This document shows, piece by piece, positions 1-7,393 of a stretch of DNA of 64,000 nt. Made by a program: the position numbers and the translations under genes. The first letter of the stretch is position 1; every line of letters begins with the position of its first letter. The DNA is from an uncultured Roseibium sp. GTDB taxonomy: Bacteria; Pseudomonadota; Alphaproteobacteria; Rhizobiales; Stappiaceae. The stretch is from positions 1,922,001 through 1,986,000 of the forward strand of contig NZ_OY780958.1 of assembly GCF_963675985.1 (NCBI RefSeq), given 5' to 3'. The notes beneath the pieces are model-generated. The model searched no databases and had not been told where the DNA came from. It saw nothing but the letters and a program-made list of their open reading frames with translations.

Positions 1-1157
1 ATGCCGGAAACCGCGTCATAGGCGGCATTGATCCGGTTATTGGCGCTATAGGACGAAACGGAGCTCCCGCTCATAAGATTACGCGGAGTGCCGGCGGCAG
101 GGATGCGCAGAACGCCGAGCGTACCGGAAGCAGCACCCGCCGGGGCCGGTTCCGCGTAAGCGGCCGGTTGCGGGCTATAGGCTGTTGCAGGAACCGGTGC
201 GGCCTGCGGCGCATTGGACTGAGAAAACGTATTGAGCGATGCGACAGCGATGGTCGACTGGCTGGACTCGAAGGCCAACGCCGGATCATAGGCGACCTGA
301 TAGGTCGACCCCGTGTTAGATGCAGAGGCGAGCAGGACGGATCCACCGTAGGGCCGCGGCGCCGGTGCCGGTGCCGGACCGAAGACCGGAGCGGGCGGCG
401 TAGCCTGAGCCATGAGGGTCCCCGGCACGGTACCGCCCGGCGTGACGGCTCCCGGACCGGTGTAGGATGCCATCAGGAACGCTTCGTCATGGCCGTCCAT
501 GCGCGCGCGGCCGACATATTCAACCTTCACCTTGGCAACACCGTGGCTCTTGGTATCGAGCATCGTGGCGACACGTTCGGAAAGATCAATAACCCGGTTT
601 CCATGGAACGGTCCGCGGTCATTGACGCGAACGATCATCGAGCGGCCATTTTTCAGGTTCGTTACCTTGGCATAAGACGGCAACGGCATGGTGGTGTGGG
701 CCGCGGTCAGCGCATTCCGATCGAAAATTTCACCGTTTGCGGTTTTGCGACCATGGAAGGTCGGACCGTACCACGATGCCAGCCCCACTTTTTTGTAGTT
801 CCGATCTTCTTTCGGATAGTACCACTTGCCGGCGATCTTGTACTTCTTGCCGACAATGTAGCGTCCGCCGCCTTTGGGCACCGGCTTGCCTTCGGCAACC
901 ACTTTCGGGCTGCCTTTGACCCCATATTTTTTCGGGCTGAATTTGGTTTTCTGAACCGGAGAGGTCGTTCCGCATGCAGCGAGAAAACCCGCCGCTATGA
1001 CGACCAGAAAACCGGTCCTGAGTTGCGCACCAAGGATCGACCAGCGGCTTCGGCCACCGGAGTCGATAAGCAAGCCGTTGTTATCGGCTGCAGTTTCACC
1101 TGTTACGGTTCTCGAGCAGGCGACCTTCTTGCCACCTTCAACGCCCATCCCTAGCAT
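1..1157 (-). CDS. rlpA: RlpA-like septal ring lytic transglycosylase lipoprotein (3' end outside window)
   Basis: The minus-strand frame stays open from 1157 to the left edge, so the C-terminus is missing. RlpA-family proteins are outer-membrane lipoproteins that bind or cleave denuded peptidoglycan glycans at the septum. Visible: a hydrophobic segment ending in the lipobox LAAC near residue 64, then a double-psi beta-barrel domain with ASWYGP, FHGRKTANGE, the LPSYAKVTN segment and VNDRGPF. A long Ala/Pro-rich low-complexity linker follows, as in proteins with a C-terminal SPOR domain, which would lie off the window. The ATG at 1157 is preferred because AGGA sits 7 nt upstream; a second ATG at 1148 is possible. 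The lipobox is unusually far from the start, so the true start could be further inside. Confidence 0.88.
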   Translation of the reverse strand, partial: MLGMGVEGGKKVACSRTVTGETAADNNGLLIDSGGRSRWSILGAQLRTGFLVVIAAGFLAACGTTSPVQKTKFSPKKYGVKGSPKVVAEGKPVPKGGGRYIVGKKYKIAGKWYYPKEDRNYKKVGLASWYGPTFHGRKTANGEIFDRNALTAAHTTMPLPSYAKVTNLKNGRSMIVRVNDRGPFHGNRVIDLSERVATMLDTKSHGVAKVKVEYVGRARMDGHDEAFLMASYTGPGAVTPGGTVPGTLMAQATPPAPVFGPAPAPAPRPYGGSVLLASASNTGSTYQVAYDPALAFESSQSTIAVASLNTFSQSNAPQAAPVPATAYSPQPAAYAEPAPAGAASGTLGVLRIPAAGTPRNLMSGSSVSSYSANNRINAAYDAVSG

Positions 1158-1481
1158 CCCGCCGTCCTACTCACTACGCGTTGGCGGCCCCGTGCACACG
1201 CGATTCCGTCTAGCACAAAAATTCCGGTATCCGGTCCACTTCGATTCCCGTTCCCGGATGAACCGAAAGCGCCTGACAACCTGAATGCCCAGCCCCCGCT
1301 CAGGCATTTGTCTCAGCTACTAGCACGGATGTTCTTACTGCAAAGTGAATGCGGCGTCGAGATCCGGCAAAGGCCTAATGACGGTTTTTCCAAGGCCGGC
1401 GCCCGTTTGGTTTTACCGTTTGCCTGTTTTCCGGAGAGAAACCCGAACGGCTCTGTGCGCTTATGCCGCCATCGACCTGTT

Positions 1482-1497
1482 TGTGATACACGTCACA
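1482..1497. promoter_or_regulatory. Perfect CRP/FNR-family consensus palindrome
   Basis: The sequence TGTGATACACGTCACA is an exact TGTGA-N6-TCACA inverted repeat, the classical Crp half-site pair. It lies 325 bp upstream of the rlpA start and about 250 bp upstream of tRNA-Ser, so its target is unclear. The match is seen; function is inferred. Confidence 0.4.
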
Positions 1498-1706
1498 GAG
1501 CCATTTCCGGAACCGGCCTAGTGTGAGCTTGTTGCTAGCGACCGCCCTGTCGCGAAGCATGCTGGGTTCACCACCCAGCTTTGGCCGCCGGTCTCTACCC
1601 TGCCCACGACACCACGACCGGCGGCCTTCCCCCTTCCCGATCAAAACACAAAGCCTTTTCAAACACGCCTTTCCCCAAGGCGTATGGTCGATAAAGCCTC
1701 ATACCT

Positions 1707-1712
1707 CTTGAC
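1707..1712 (+). promoter_or_regulatory. Possible -35 element of the tRNA-Ser promoter
   Basis: CTTGAC at 1707-1712 matches the alphaproteobacterial sigma-70 -35 consensus and lies 32 bp before the mature tRNA 5' end. No good -10 hexamer is visible at the usual distance (GAAACG at 1731), so this is tentative. Confidence 0.35.
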
Positions 1713-1744
1713 TTTACCCGCCGAACACTGGAAACGGAACGAAC

Positions 1745-1834
1745 GGAAGAGTGGCCGAGTGGTTGAAGGCACCGGTCTTGAAAACCGGCGTGCGGGCGAC
1801 CGTACCGTGGGTTCGAATCCCACCTCTTCCGCCA
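1745..1834 (+). tRNA. tRNA-Ser (anticodon UGA)
   Basis: A 90-nt class II tRNA cloverleaf. The acceptor stem GGAAGAG (1745-1751) pairs with CTCTTCC (1824-1830). The anticodon stem CCGGT/ACCGG encloses the loop CTTGAAA with anticodon TGA. There is a long variable arm, the T-loop GTTCGAATC, discriminator G and an encoded CCA (1832-1834). tRNA-Ser genes are common integration sites for islands, and a mobile-element scar starts 7 nt downstream. Confidence 0.97.
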
Positions 1835-1840
1835 TTTTTC

Positions 1841-1893
1841 TGTGTCCGACCCGCAGACATGGGTAACAGTTTGTACCGGAGACATGGGTTACA
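1841..1893. mobile_element. Terminal inverted repeat end of an IS481-like element (remnant)
   Basis: TGTGTCCGAC at 1841 begins a segment containing two near-identical 13-mers, GACATGGGTAACA (1856-1868) and GACATGGGTTACA (1881-1893). Tandem GACATGGGT motifs at the end of the element are, as I recall, typical of IS481-like insertion sequences in rhizobia and relatives. The transposase remnant ends inside this segment. I could not identify the opposite end, so the element is truncated. Confidence 0.6.
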
Positions 1894-2217
1894 ACCTCGT
1901 GCCGAACGGGTTGTCGATTGTCTCTCGTGATCTCTTATCCAGGTCGATGTCTCCCACATCTAGCTCATGGATCTGATGAGCCAAATCCCCCCGTCGACCT
2001 CCTTGAACCCAAGCTCCTGACCGGCAAGCAAGGTTGAGACGCGGATCTTCTTGCGGTGCATGCTGATCCGGCAGGCCATGATGGTGTTTGTGGGATGGCG
2101 GTCCAACTCCGACCAATCCTTCGCTGTCAACAGCAAGTCCCGCGCGCCAACGTTTGAGTGCAGACCGGCACCGATCGGTCGTTGTTGATATAACCGCCTC
2201 CAACACGTACCGGGCAA
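1889..2217 (-). pseudogene. Frameshifted C-terminal remnant of an IS481-like DDE transposase
   Basis: Two minus-strand frames together give the tail of an integrase-core transposase. One (about 2112 to 1963) reads HRKKIRVSTLLAGQELGF and then KEVDGGIWLI. The other (about 1985 to 1889) reads DVGDIDLDKRSRETIDNP and then FGTRL-stop. In intact relatives these are continuous, so a frameshift lies near 1985. The DDE catalytic core and the N-terminal HTH are absent. It is a dead fragment, not a functional gene. Family assignment rests on recognition of the conserved tail. Confidence 0.7.
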
Positions 2218-2321
2218 CTCACCGTGAAAACTTCATGAGGATCGGGGCATTGCCAGTTTGCTTTGCAAAAGTGCGGCTGATATGAAGTCCGCCAACTTCA
2301 ATCACAGAGCCTTTCACGAAC

Positions 2322-3092
2322 ATGAAAATCATCCTCGACGAAGAAAACCGGACCCTTACCCGTCAGGACGAAAACGGTTCAGAAACGCTGCCACTGTATT
2401 CTGACGCGGCACTTAATGCGTTGATGCCGCTCTATACGCGGATTGGCTGGAACCAGAAATACTCGTACCGGTTTTCCTGGTTCGGCCGACCGATCATCCA
2501 GCTTCCTGAGGACATGTTGCGCATTCAGGAAGTCATTTATGACGTCAAACCGGATCTCGTCATTGAAACCGGCGTAGCGCATGGCGGCTCCCTGATTTAT
2601 TACGCCACGCTGCTCGAAGCGCTTGGAAAGGGTCAGGTGCTGGGAATAGACATTCTCATTCGCCCACCCAACCGCCGGGCAATCGAGAGCCACGAAATGT
2701 CCAAACGGATTGATCTCATCGAAGGCAGCTCAACGGCTCCGGACATCGTAGAGAAGGTCAAGGCCTATGCGAAGGATCATGAAAAGATCCTGATTATCCT
2801 GGATTCAAACCACAGCTACGCCCATGTCATGGACGAGCTTGAGGCCTATGCAGATCTTGTAAGCCCCGGCTCTTACATCGTCGCAACCGATGGCATCATG
2901 CGTGATCTCACGGACGTGCCGAATGGCGATCCTTCATGGACAAAGGATAATCCCTCCAACGCAGCAGAAGATTTCGCGGCGGCCCACCCGGAATTCTCGA
3001 TCGAAGCACCGATTCCAGCCTTCAACGAGTCCACGATTGCCGAAGCTCCGACCTATTGGCCGAGCGCATGGCTGAGGCGGCGGACCGACTAA
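2322..3092 (+). CDS. CmcI-like (cephalosporin hydroxylase/rhamnosyl O-methyltransferase family) methyltransferase
   Basis: A 256-aa protein of the CmcI family, SAM-dependent O-methyltransferases that often act on sugars or secondary metabolites despite the name cephalosporin hydroxylase. The SAM-binding segment is VIETGVAHGGS (about residues 78-88) followed by GIDI. LDSNHSYAHV near residue 163 is the usual metal/substrate region. It opens the sugar cluster, with only 3 nt before the next gene, so the two are probably co-transcribed and translationally coupled. Methylation of a surface sugar is inferred from context; the acceptor cannot be read from sequence. Confidence 0.8.
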   Translation: MKIILDEENRTLTRQDENGSETLPLYSDAALNALMPLYTRIGWNQKYSYRFSWFGRPIIQLPEDMLRIQEVIYDVKPDLVIETGVAHGGSLIYYATLLEALGKGQVLGIDILIRPPNRRAIESHEMSKRIDLIEGSSTAPDIVEKVKAYAKDHEKILIILDSNHSYAHVMDELEAYADLVSPGSYIVATDGIMRDLTDVPNGDPSWTKDNPSNAAEDFAAAHPEFSIEAPIPAFNESTIAEAPTYWPSAWLRRRTD

Positions 3093-3095
3093 AGC

Positions 3096-4238
3096 ATGTC
3101 CCATAGATCCTGCCCGGTTTGCCGCAGCACGTCCAACAACCGCATACTCGATCGCTCGACCAGTCCCGCACTGCAGAATGCGGTCTATGCGGATGCTGAA
3201 ACGGCACAACGGAGCGGCATTTGTCCGCTTGAAATCAGGGCTTGCGATCGCTGTGGCTTTGTCTGGAACGCCGCGTTTGATCCGGAGCTGATCGACTACG
3301 CGGACAACTACGACAATGCGCAGGGCTATTCGGACGTTTTCAAATCGCATCTGCGTGATCGCATAGACCGGATTGTCTCAAGCGCACCTGCGGGAAAACT
3401 GGAAATCCTTGAGGTCGGATGCGGTCAGGGCGACTTCCTCGCCGAACTCACTGCCGCTTTCGGACAGGACCGGATTACGCGCGCCGTTGGTTTCGATCCG
3501 GCTTGTCGCTGCAACGAACGATCCGACAAGATTGAAATCTTCAAAGAGTATTTCAACGCCGAAACAGCGCAGAAAAACCGGATTTCTCCGGACATCATCG
3601 TCAGCCGGCATACGATCGAGCATGTGCCCAACCCCGTGGAGTTCCTCAAAGATATCCGGCGCGCCTTGCCCGAAAGCACGAGTGCAAAGATCTATCTGGA
3701 GACACCGACGAACGACTGGATCATTCGCAACGGCGTCATGCATGACTTTTTCTACGAGCATTGCTCGCTTTTCACGCTCGGTTCAATCGCGATCGCTTTT
3801 GAGCAGGCCGGCTTCGTTCCGGAAGCCACCTCAACCTGTTTTGACGGACAATACCTGTGGGCGGAGGGGCAGTCGGCTAAGCCATTAAACCGCCCGGATT
3901 TTCGCGCCATGGAAGCCGACTATGTAACGACCTGGACAGAGTGCGCTTCAAAATATCAAGCTGACGGACCTGTCTATATCTGGGGCGCAGGCGCGAAAGG
4001 CGTTACGTTCGCGACAATCATCGATCCGGATAAGACGCTTTTTTCCGGCCTTGTCGATATCAACCCGGCAAAGCAGGAACACTTCATCGGCGGAACCGGT
4101 CACCCGGTCGTTTCAGTCGACGACCTCGTCAATGTAAAACCGGCAGCGGTTTTCGTGATGAATCCCAATTACGAGACCGAAATCCGGACGTCGCTAGACG
4201 AACGGGGCCTGAACCCGGATATCATTCTCGTTCACTAA
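3096..4238 (+). CDS. Zinc-ribbon SAM-dependent C-methyltransferase-like protein
   Basis: A 380-aa protein with three parts. The N-terminal putative zinc site has CPVC (residues 6-9) and CDRCG (near 46-50). The central class I methyltransferase fold contains LEVGCGQGDFL. The C-terminal domain contains WGAGAKGVTF and a segment like the C-terminal domain of NovU/TylC3-type sugar C-methyltransferases. The gene at 7390 has the same architecture. The ATG is 3 nt after the upstream stop. Which sugar carbon or oxygen it methylates is unknown; C-methylation of a nucleotide ketosugar is the family precedent. Confidence 0.75.
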   Translation: MSHRSCPVCRSTSNNRILDRSTSPALQNAVYADAETAQRSGICPLEIRACDRCGFVWNAAFDPELIDYADNYDNAQGYSDVFKSHLRDRIDRIVSSAPAGKLEILEVGCGQGDFLAELTAAFGQDRITRAVGFDPACRCNERSDKIEIFKEYFNAETAQKNRISPDIIVSRHTIEHVPNPVEFLKDIRRALPESTSAKIYLETPTNDWIIRNGVMHDFFYEHCSLFTLGSIAIAFEQAGFVPEATSTCFDGQYLWAEGQSAKPLNRPDFRAMEADYVTTWTECASKYQADGPVYIWGAGAKGVTFATIIDPDKTLFSGLVDINPAKQEHFIGGTGHPVVSVDDLVNVKPAAVFVMNPNYETEIRTSLDERGLNPDIILVH

Positions 4239-4266
4239 ATGGCGCGGGACCATGGTTTCCTGCCGA

Positions 4267-5178
4267 TCAGAGCGAAGCGCGCCACCAGTCCAATGTTTCC
4301 TGAACCCTTTGCTCGAAGGTCGCCGCTGAGCGGAACCCCACCTCCTGCTCGAGACGGGTGATATCCGCGACGATACGGCGAGGTTCGCCGGGCCGATCCG
4401 CAAGAGCGCCAAGCCTAATCAGATCCGGGTTGCCAGACGCTCTTCCAAAAGCTTCCGCAAACTGGGCAATGGTCATGGCTTGCCCTGAACCGATGTTGAC
4501 GGGGCCTTCCGCCTTGGACAACGCCAGTTCGGCGATCGCAGCTCCGGCATCAACCGTACTCAGAAAATCGCGGACCTGTCTGCCGGAAGAGCATCGCGCT
4601 TCCTGTCCCGAGGTGAGCGCTCGACAGATCGATCCACCAAGGCGGCCAGGATCCTCGAATGGCCCGAACAGGAAGAAGAGCCGCGCCCAGGCGAACGACA
4701 CGCCGGTCTGGCTGCAATAGCTCTCGCATACCCGACGTGTGGCATCCTTCGCCACGCCATACAACATCGACGGCGCGGAAGCGGTCATGGATTCCTTGAA
4801 TTTTTCAGGTTCCGCCGCCAGATCGTATTCCGCGCAGGTTCCCGCGAATATGGCGCGCTTTCCACCTCCAGCCGCAAAAGCGAGCAACAACCTGAGAGAG
4901 GCCCCGACCCAGGTTAAATTCTCGGCCGCGGTCCAAAATTGGCCGTGCCGCGTAACCCACGCCAAGTGGATAAGCACATCAGGTTTTGCCAGTTCAACCA
5001 ACCGGTCCATATCGCATTCGAGAAGATCCATGCTGATCCACTCGTCACAGGATATCTCCTGCTTTCGATCCCGACCGACCCCCGTCACGTGATGACCTTG
5101 GGAAGCAAGATGTTCTGACACCTGGCGCCCCAAGAACCCCGAAGCACCGGTCAAGAGGATGCGTATAGGTTCAGCCAT
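4267..5178 (-). CDS. NAD(P)-dependent sugar epimerase/4-ketoreductase (extended SDR)
   Basis: An extended short-chain dehydrogenase of 303 aa. Visible: the Rossmann motif LLTGASGFLG at the N-terminus, LIHLAW and the catalytic YGVAK (YxxxK). It is convergent with the preceding methyltransferase and divergent from the CDP-sugar genes. Its likely role is to reduce the 4-keto group of the CDP-deoxysugar, since no other reductase is present in the cluster. The frame extends 40 codons upstream, but that stretch is not family-like; MAEPIRILLTGASG at 5178 is the natural start. An epimerase role cannot be excluded. Confidence 0.8.
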   Translation of the reverse strand: MAEPIRILLTGASGFLGRQVSEHLASQGHHVTGVGRDRKQEISCDEWISMDLLECDMDRLVELAKPDVLIHLAWVTRHGQFWTAAENLTWVGASLRLLLAFAAGGGKRAIFAGTCAEYDLAAEPEKFKESMTASAPSMLYGVAKDATRRVCESYCSQTGVSFAWARLFFLFGPFEDPGRLGGSICRALTSGQEARCSSGRQVRDFLSTVDAGAAIAELALSKAEGPVNIGSGQAMTIAQFAEAFGRASGNPDLIRLGALADRPGEPRRIVADITRLEQEVGFRSAATFEQRVQETLDWWRASL

Positions 5179-5298
5179 GCTCCCGAAATCCTTTCGTCCT
5201 TTTGCCATGAACAGGAATGCGGGAAAAACAAAGGCAGATCCATCTTCCACGCGCCCGATTCGCCTTGCCAGGAAAATACAACAAAAGCCGTATCCCAT

Positions 5299-5545
5299 CA
5301 GCTGAAGAGCCTATGGGTCAAAAATACCTTTGTTTTGCAAGCTGCTTCAATTAGTAATTAATATAGTAATTACACAATAAAATACTTATTCATATTCTTT
5401 TTTCGTATATTCATATCATAATTGAAAATAACTGAAATATTTACTCCAATATATTCTCAAAATTTACTATCAAATTAAAAGCTCGACACCCATTTGAAAG
5501 CGACCTAAATTCCAGCCGTTTCCTTTGGATTGGACCGGATTACAG
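5299..5545. promoter_or_regulatory. AT-rich divergent regulatory region of the CDP-sugar genes
   Basis: Between the reductase (minus) and the cytidylyltransferase (plus). By my count 5341-5460 is about 20% G+C in a roughly 60% G+C background. It contains two direct copies of TAGTAATTA at 5352-5360 and 5364-5372, and many TATA-like steps. Such DNA is the usual target of xenogeneic silencers or Ros/MucR-type regulators in this group. The composition and repeats are seen; the regulator is inferred. Confidence 0.6.
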
Positions 5546-6316
5546 ATGCAAGCGGTGATACTTGCCGGGGGGCTCGGAACGCGAATTTCCGAGGAGAGCC
5601 ACCTTCGCCCCAAACCCATGATCGAGATCGGCGGGAAGCCCATTCTCTGGCATATCATGAAGATATATGCCGCCAACGGCATTCATGACTTCATTATCTG
5701 CCTCGGCTACCGGGGCTATATGATCAAGGAATATTTCGCCAATTACGTCCTGCATGCCTCCGATGTAACGATTGACGCGCGAAGCGGAGAAATCATTTAT
5801 CACCAGACGACCGCCGAACCCTGGCGGGTCACGTTGGTCGACACCGGCGAGAGCAGCATGACCGGAGGACGGGTCCGGGCGGTTCGGAACTACCTGAACC
5901 CGGACGAACCCTTCTGTCTGACCTATGGCGACGGTGTCGCAGATATCGACATCGCGGGTGAAATCGCCTTTCACAAGGAACACAACAAATTGGCGACCCT
6001 TGCCAGCGTCGTTCCGCCCGGACGATACGGCGCCCTGGAAATGACTGGAAACCGTATAGACCGATTCACGGAAAAGCCCCCCGGAGACAACGGACGCATC
6101 AATGGCGGCTTTTTCATCCTGAACTATAAGGTGCTCGACTATATCGAAGGGCCGCAGACGGCATTTGAGTCAGAACCTTTGAGCACCCTGGCCGAAGACG
6201 GTGAATTGATGGCTTGGCGCCATGACGGGTTCTGGCATCCCATGGACACCCTGAGGGACAAGAATCATCTTGAAAACCTTTGGCAGTCCGGCAAGGCTCC
6301 ATGGAAGGTCTGGTAG
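5546..6316 (+). CDS. rfbF: Glucose-1-phosphate cytidylyltransferase
   Basis: Makes CDP-glucose from CTP and glucose 1-phosphate, the first step of CDP-deoxyhexose synthesis. The 256-aa protein starts MQAVILAGGLGTRISEE with the nucleotide-binding GGxGTR motif, then RPKPMIEIGGKPILWHIM, FxxCLGYRGYMIKEYF and YGDGVADID, all diagnostic for RfbF/DdhA. An in-frame ATG at 5525 would add seven residues, but the family starts at 5546. The gene is followed 3 nt later by the dehydratase, the usual pairing. Confidence 0.95.
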   Translation: MQAVILAGGLGTRISEESHLRPKPMIEIGGKPILWHIMKIYAANGIHDFIICLGYRGYMIKEYFANYVLHASDVTIDARSGEIIYHQTTAEPWRVTLVDTGESSMTGGRVRAVRNYLNPDEPFCLTYGDGVADIDIAGEIAFHKEHNKLATLASVVPPGRYGALEMTGNRIDRFTEKPPGDNGRINGGFFILNYKVLDYIEGPQTAFESEPLSTLAEDGELMAWRHDGFWHPMDTLRDKNHLENLWQSGKAPWKVW

Positions 6317-6319
6317 ACC

Positions 6320-7393
6320 GTGGTGGTTTCAAGTTCGAGTTTCTGGTCCGGAAAACGGGTTTTGCTAACCGGCCACACCGGCTTCAAAGGCGCCTGGGCA
6401 ACTTTGATGCTCACAACCCTCGGCGCCCATGTAACCGGCTTTGCGCTGCCGGCTGAAGATGAAGAGAATCTGTTTGACCTTACCGACTGTGCGACCAGTA
6501 TCGAGTCTCACATCGGAGATCTGCGCGATCCGTCGGCGGTATCCGCAACGGTTCAAGCCGCCAAGCCGGATATTGTCCTGCATATGGCGGCACAGGCGCT
6601 TGTGCGCCGGTCTTACGCCGAACCGCTCCTCACCTGGCAAACGAACGTCGATGGCACTCTGAACCTCCTTGAGGCCTTGAAACCGCTTCCCTCTCCGCCC
6701 GTGGTCCTCGTGGTCACCACGGACAAGGTCTACCGCAACGACGAAACGGGCCGGCCATTCAAGGAAACCGATCCGCTCGGCGGCCATGACCCCTATTCGG
6801 CATCCAAGGCAGCATGCGAAATCCTGACGGAAAGCTGGCGGCTGAGCTTTGCGGAGCGCTACGGCATCAAGATCGCCACAGCACGCGCCGGCAACGTTAT
6901 CGGCGGTGGCGACTTCTCCGAGGACCGTATCGTCCCGGACATCTGGCGGGCGGTCCGGGGCGGCTACAAACTGGAGCTGCGCAATCCTGAAGCGACGCGC
7001 CCCTGGCAGCACGTGCTCGACTGTTTGTTCGGCTATCTCCTCTATATCGAAGCGCTCGCCCAAAATCCGAACGTTCCCCCTGCCCTGAATTTCGGACCGG
7101 CGGGCGGCAATCCGCCGACAGTGCGGGAAATCGCGGAACGTATCCTCAACGCCGTGTCTTCATCCAGCCGTTGGGCCATATCCGGTCAGCCGGGTCCGCG
7201 AGAGATGTTGAAATTGAACCTCGATACAAATCTGGCCCGGACATCCATAGGCTGGGCGGACCATTTGACGGAAGAACGGCTTGTTGACTGGACGGCCGAG
7301 TGGTACCGGGCTTATGCGGAAGGGGCGGACATGCGCGCGTTCACGCTTGAACAGATCAACACATTCTTGACCATCGCAAACCGGAACCAATGA
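6320..7393 (+). CDS. rfbG: CDP-glucose 4,6-dehydratase
   Basis: Converts CDP-glucose to CDP-4-keto-6-deoxyglucose using tightly bound NAD. The 357-aa extended SDR shows VLLTGHTGFKGAWAT (the family-specific Rossmann motif), TTDKVY and the catalytic YSASK. Start is GTG at 6320, just after the rfbF stop. Its stop overlaps the next start as ATGA, so translation is probably coupled. Its product is the branch point for the methyltransferase and epimerase that follow. Confidence 0.95.
   Translation: MVVSSSSFWSGKRVLLTGHTGFKGAWATLMLTTLGAHVTGFALPAEDEENLFDLTDCATSIESHIGDLRDPSAVSATVQAAKPDIVLHMAAQALVRRSYAEPLLTWQTNVDGTLNLLEALKPLPSPPVVLVVTTDKVYRNDETGRPFKETDPLGGHDPYSASKAACEILTESWRLSFAERYGIKIATARAGNVIGGGDFSEDRIVPDIWRAVRGGYKLELRNPEATRPWQHVLDCLFGYLLYIEALAQNPNVPPALNFGPAGGNPPTVREIAERILNAVSSSSRWAISGQPGPREMLKLNLDTNLARTSIGWADHLTEERLVDWTAEWYRAYAEGADMRAFTLEQINTFLTIANRNQ

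Larger units (their letters stand above)
1158..1744. other. Intergenic region between rlpA and tRNA-Ser
   Basis: I see no convincing gene in these 587 bases on either strand. Open frames here have no recognisable protein character. The only notable signals are a perfect CRP-like palindrome at 1482-1497 and a possible tRNA promoter -35 element at 1707-1712, both listed separately. Confidence 0.5.

Noticed and set aside
168..1154. Long plus-strand open frame opposite rlpA
   Set aside because: It mirrors the clear lipoprotein gene on the minus strand and has an Arg-rich composition typical of antisense frames in high-GC DNA.
1714..1959. Minus-strand frame across tRNA-Ser with the string GGIRTHGTVARTPVFKTG
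   Set aside because: This is the well-known spurious protein produced by reading a tRNA-Ser gene in reverse.
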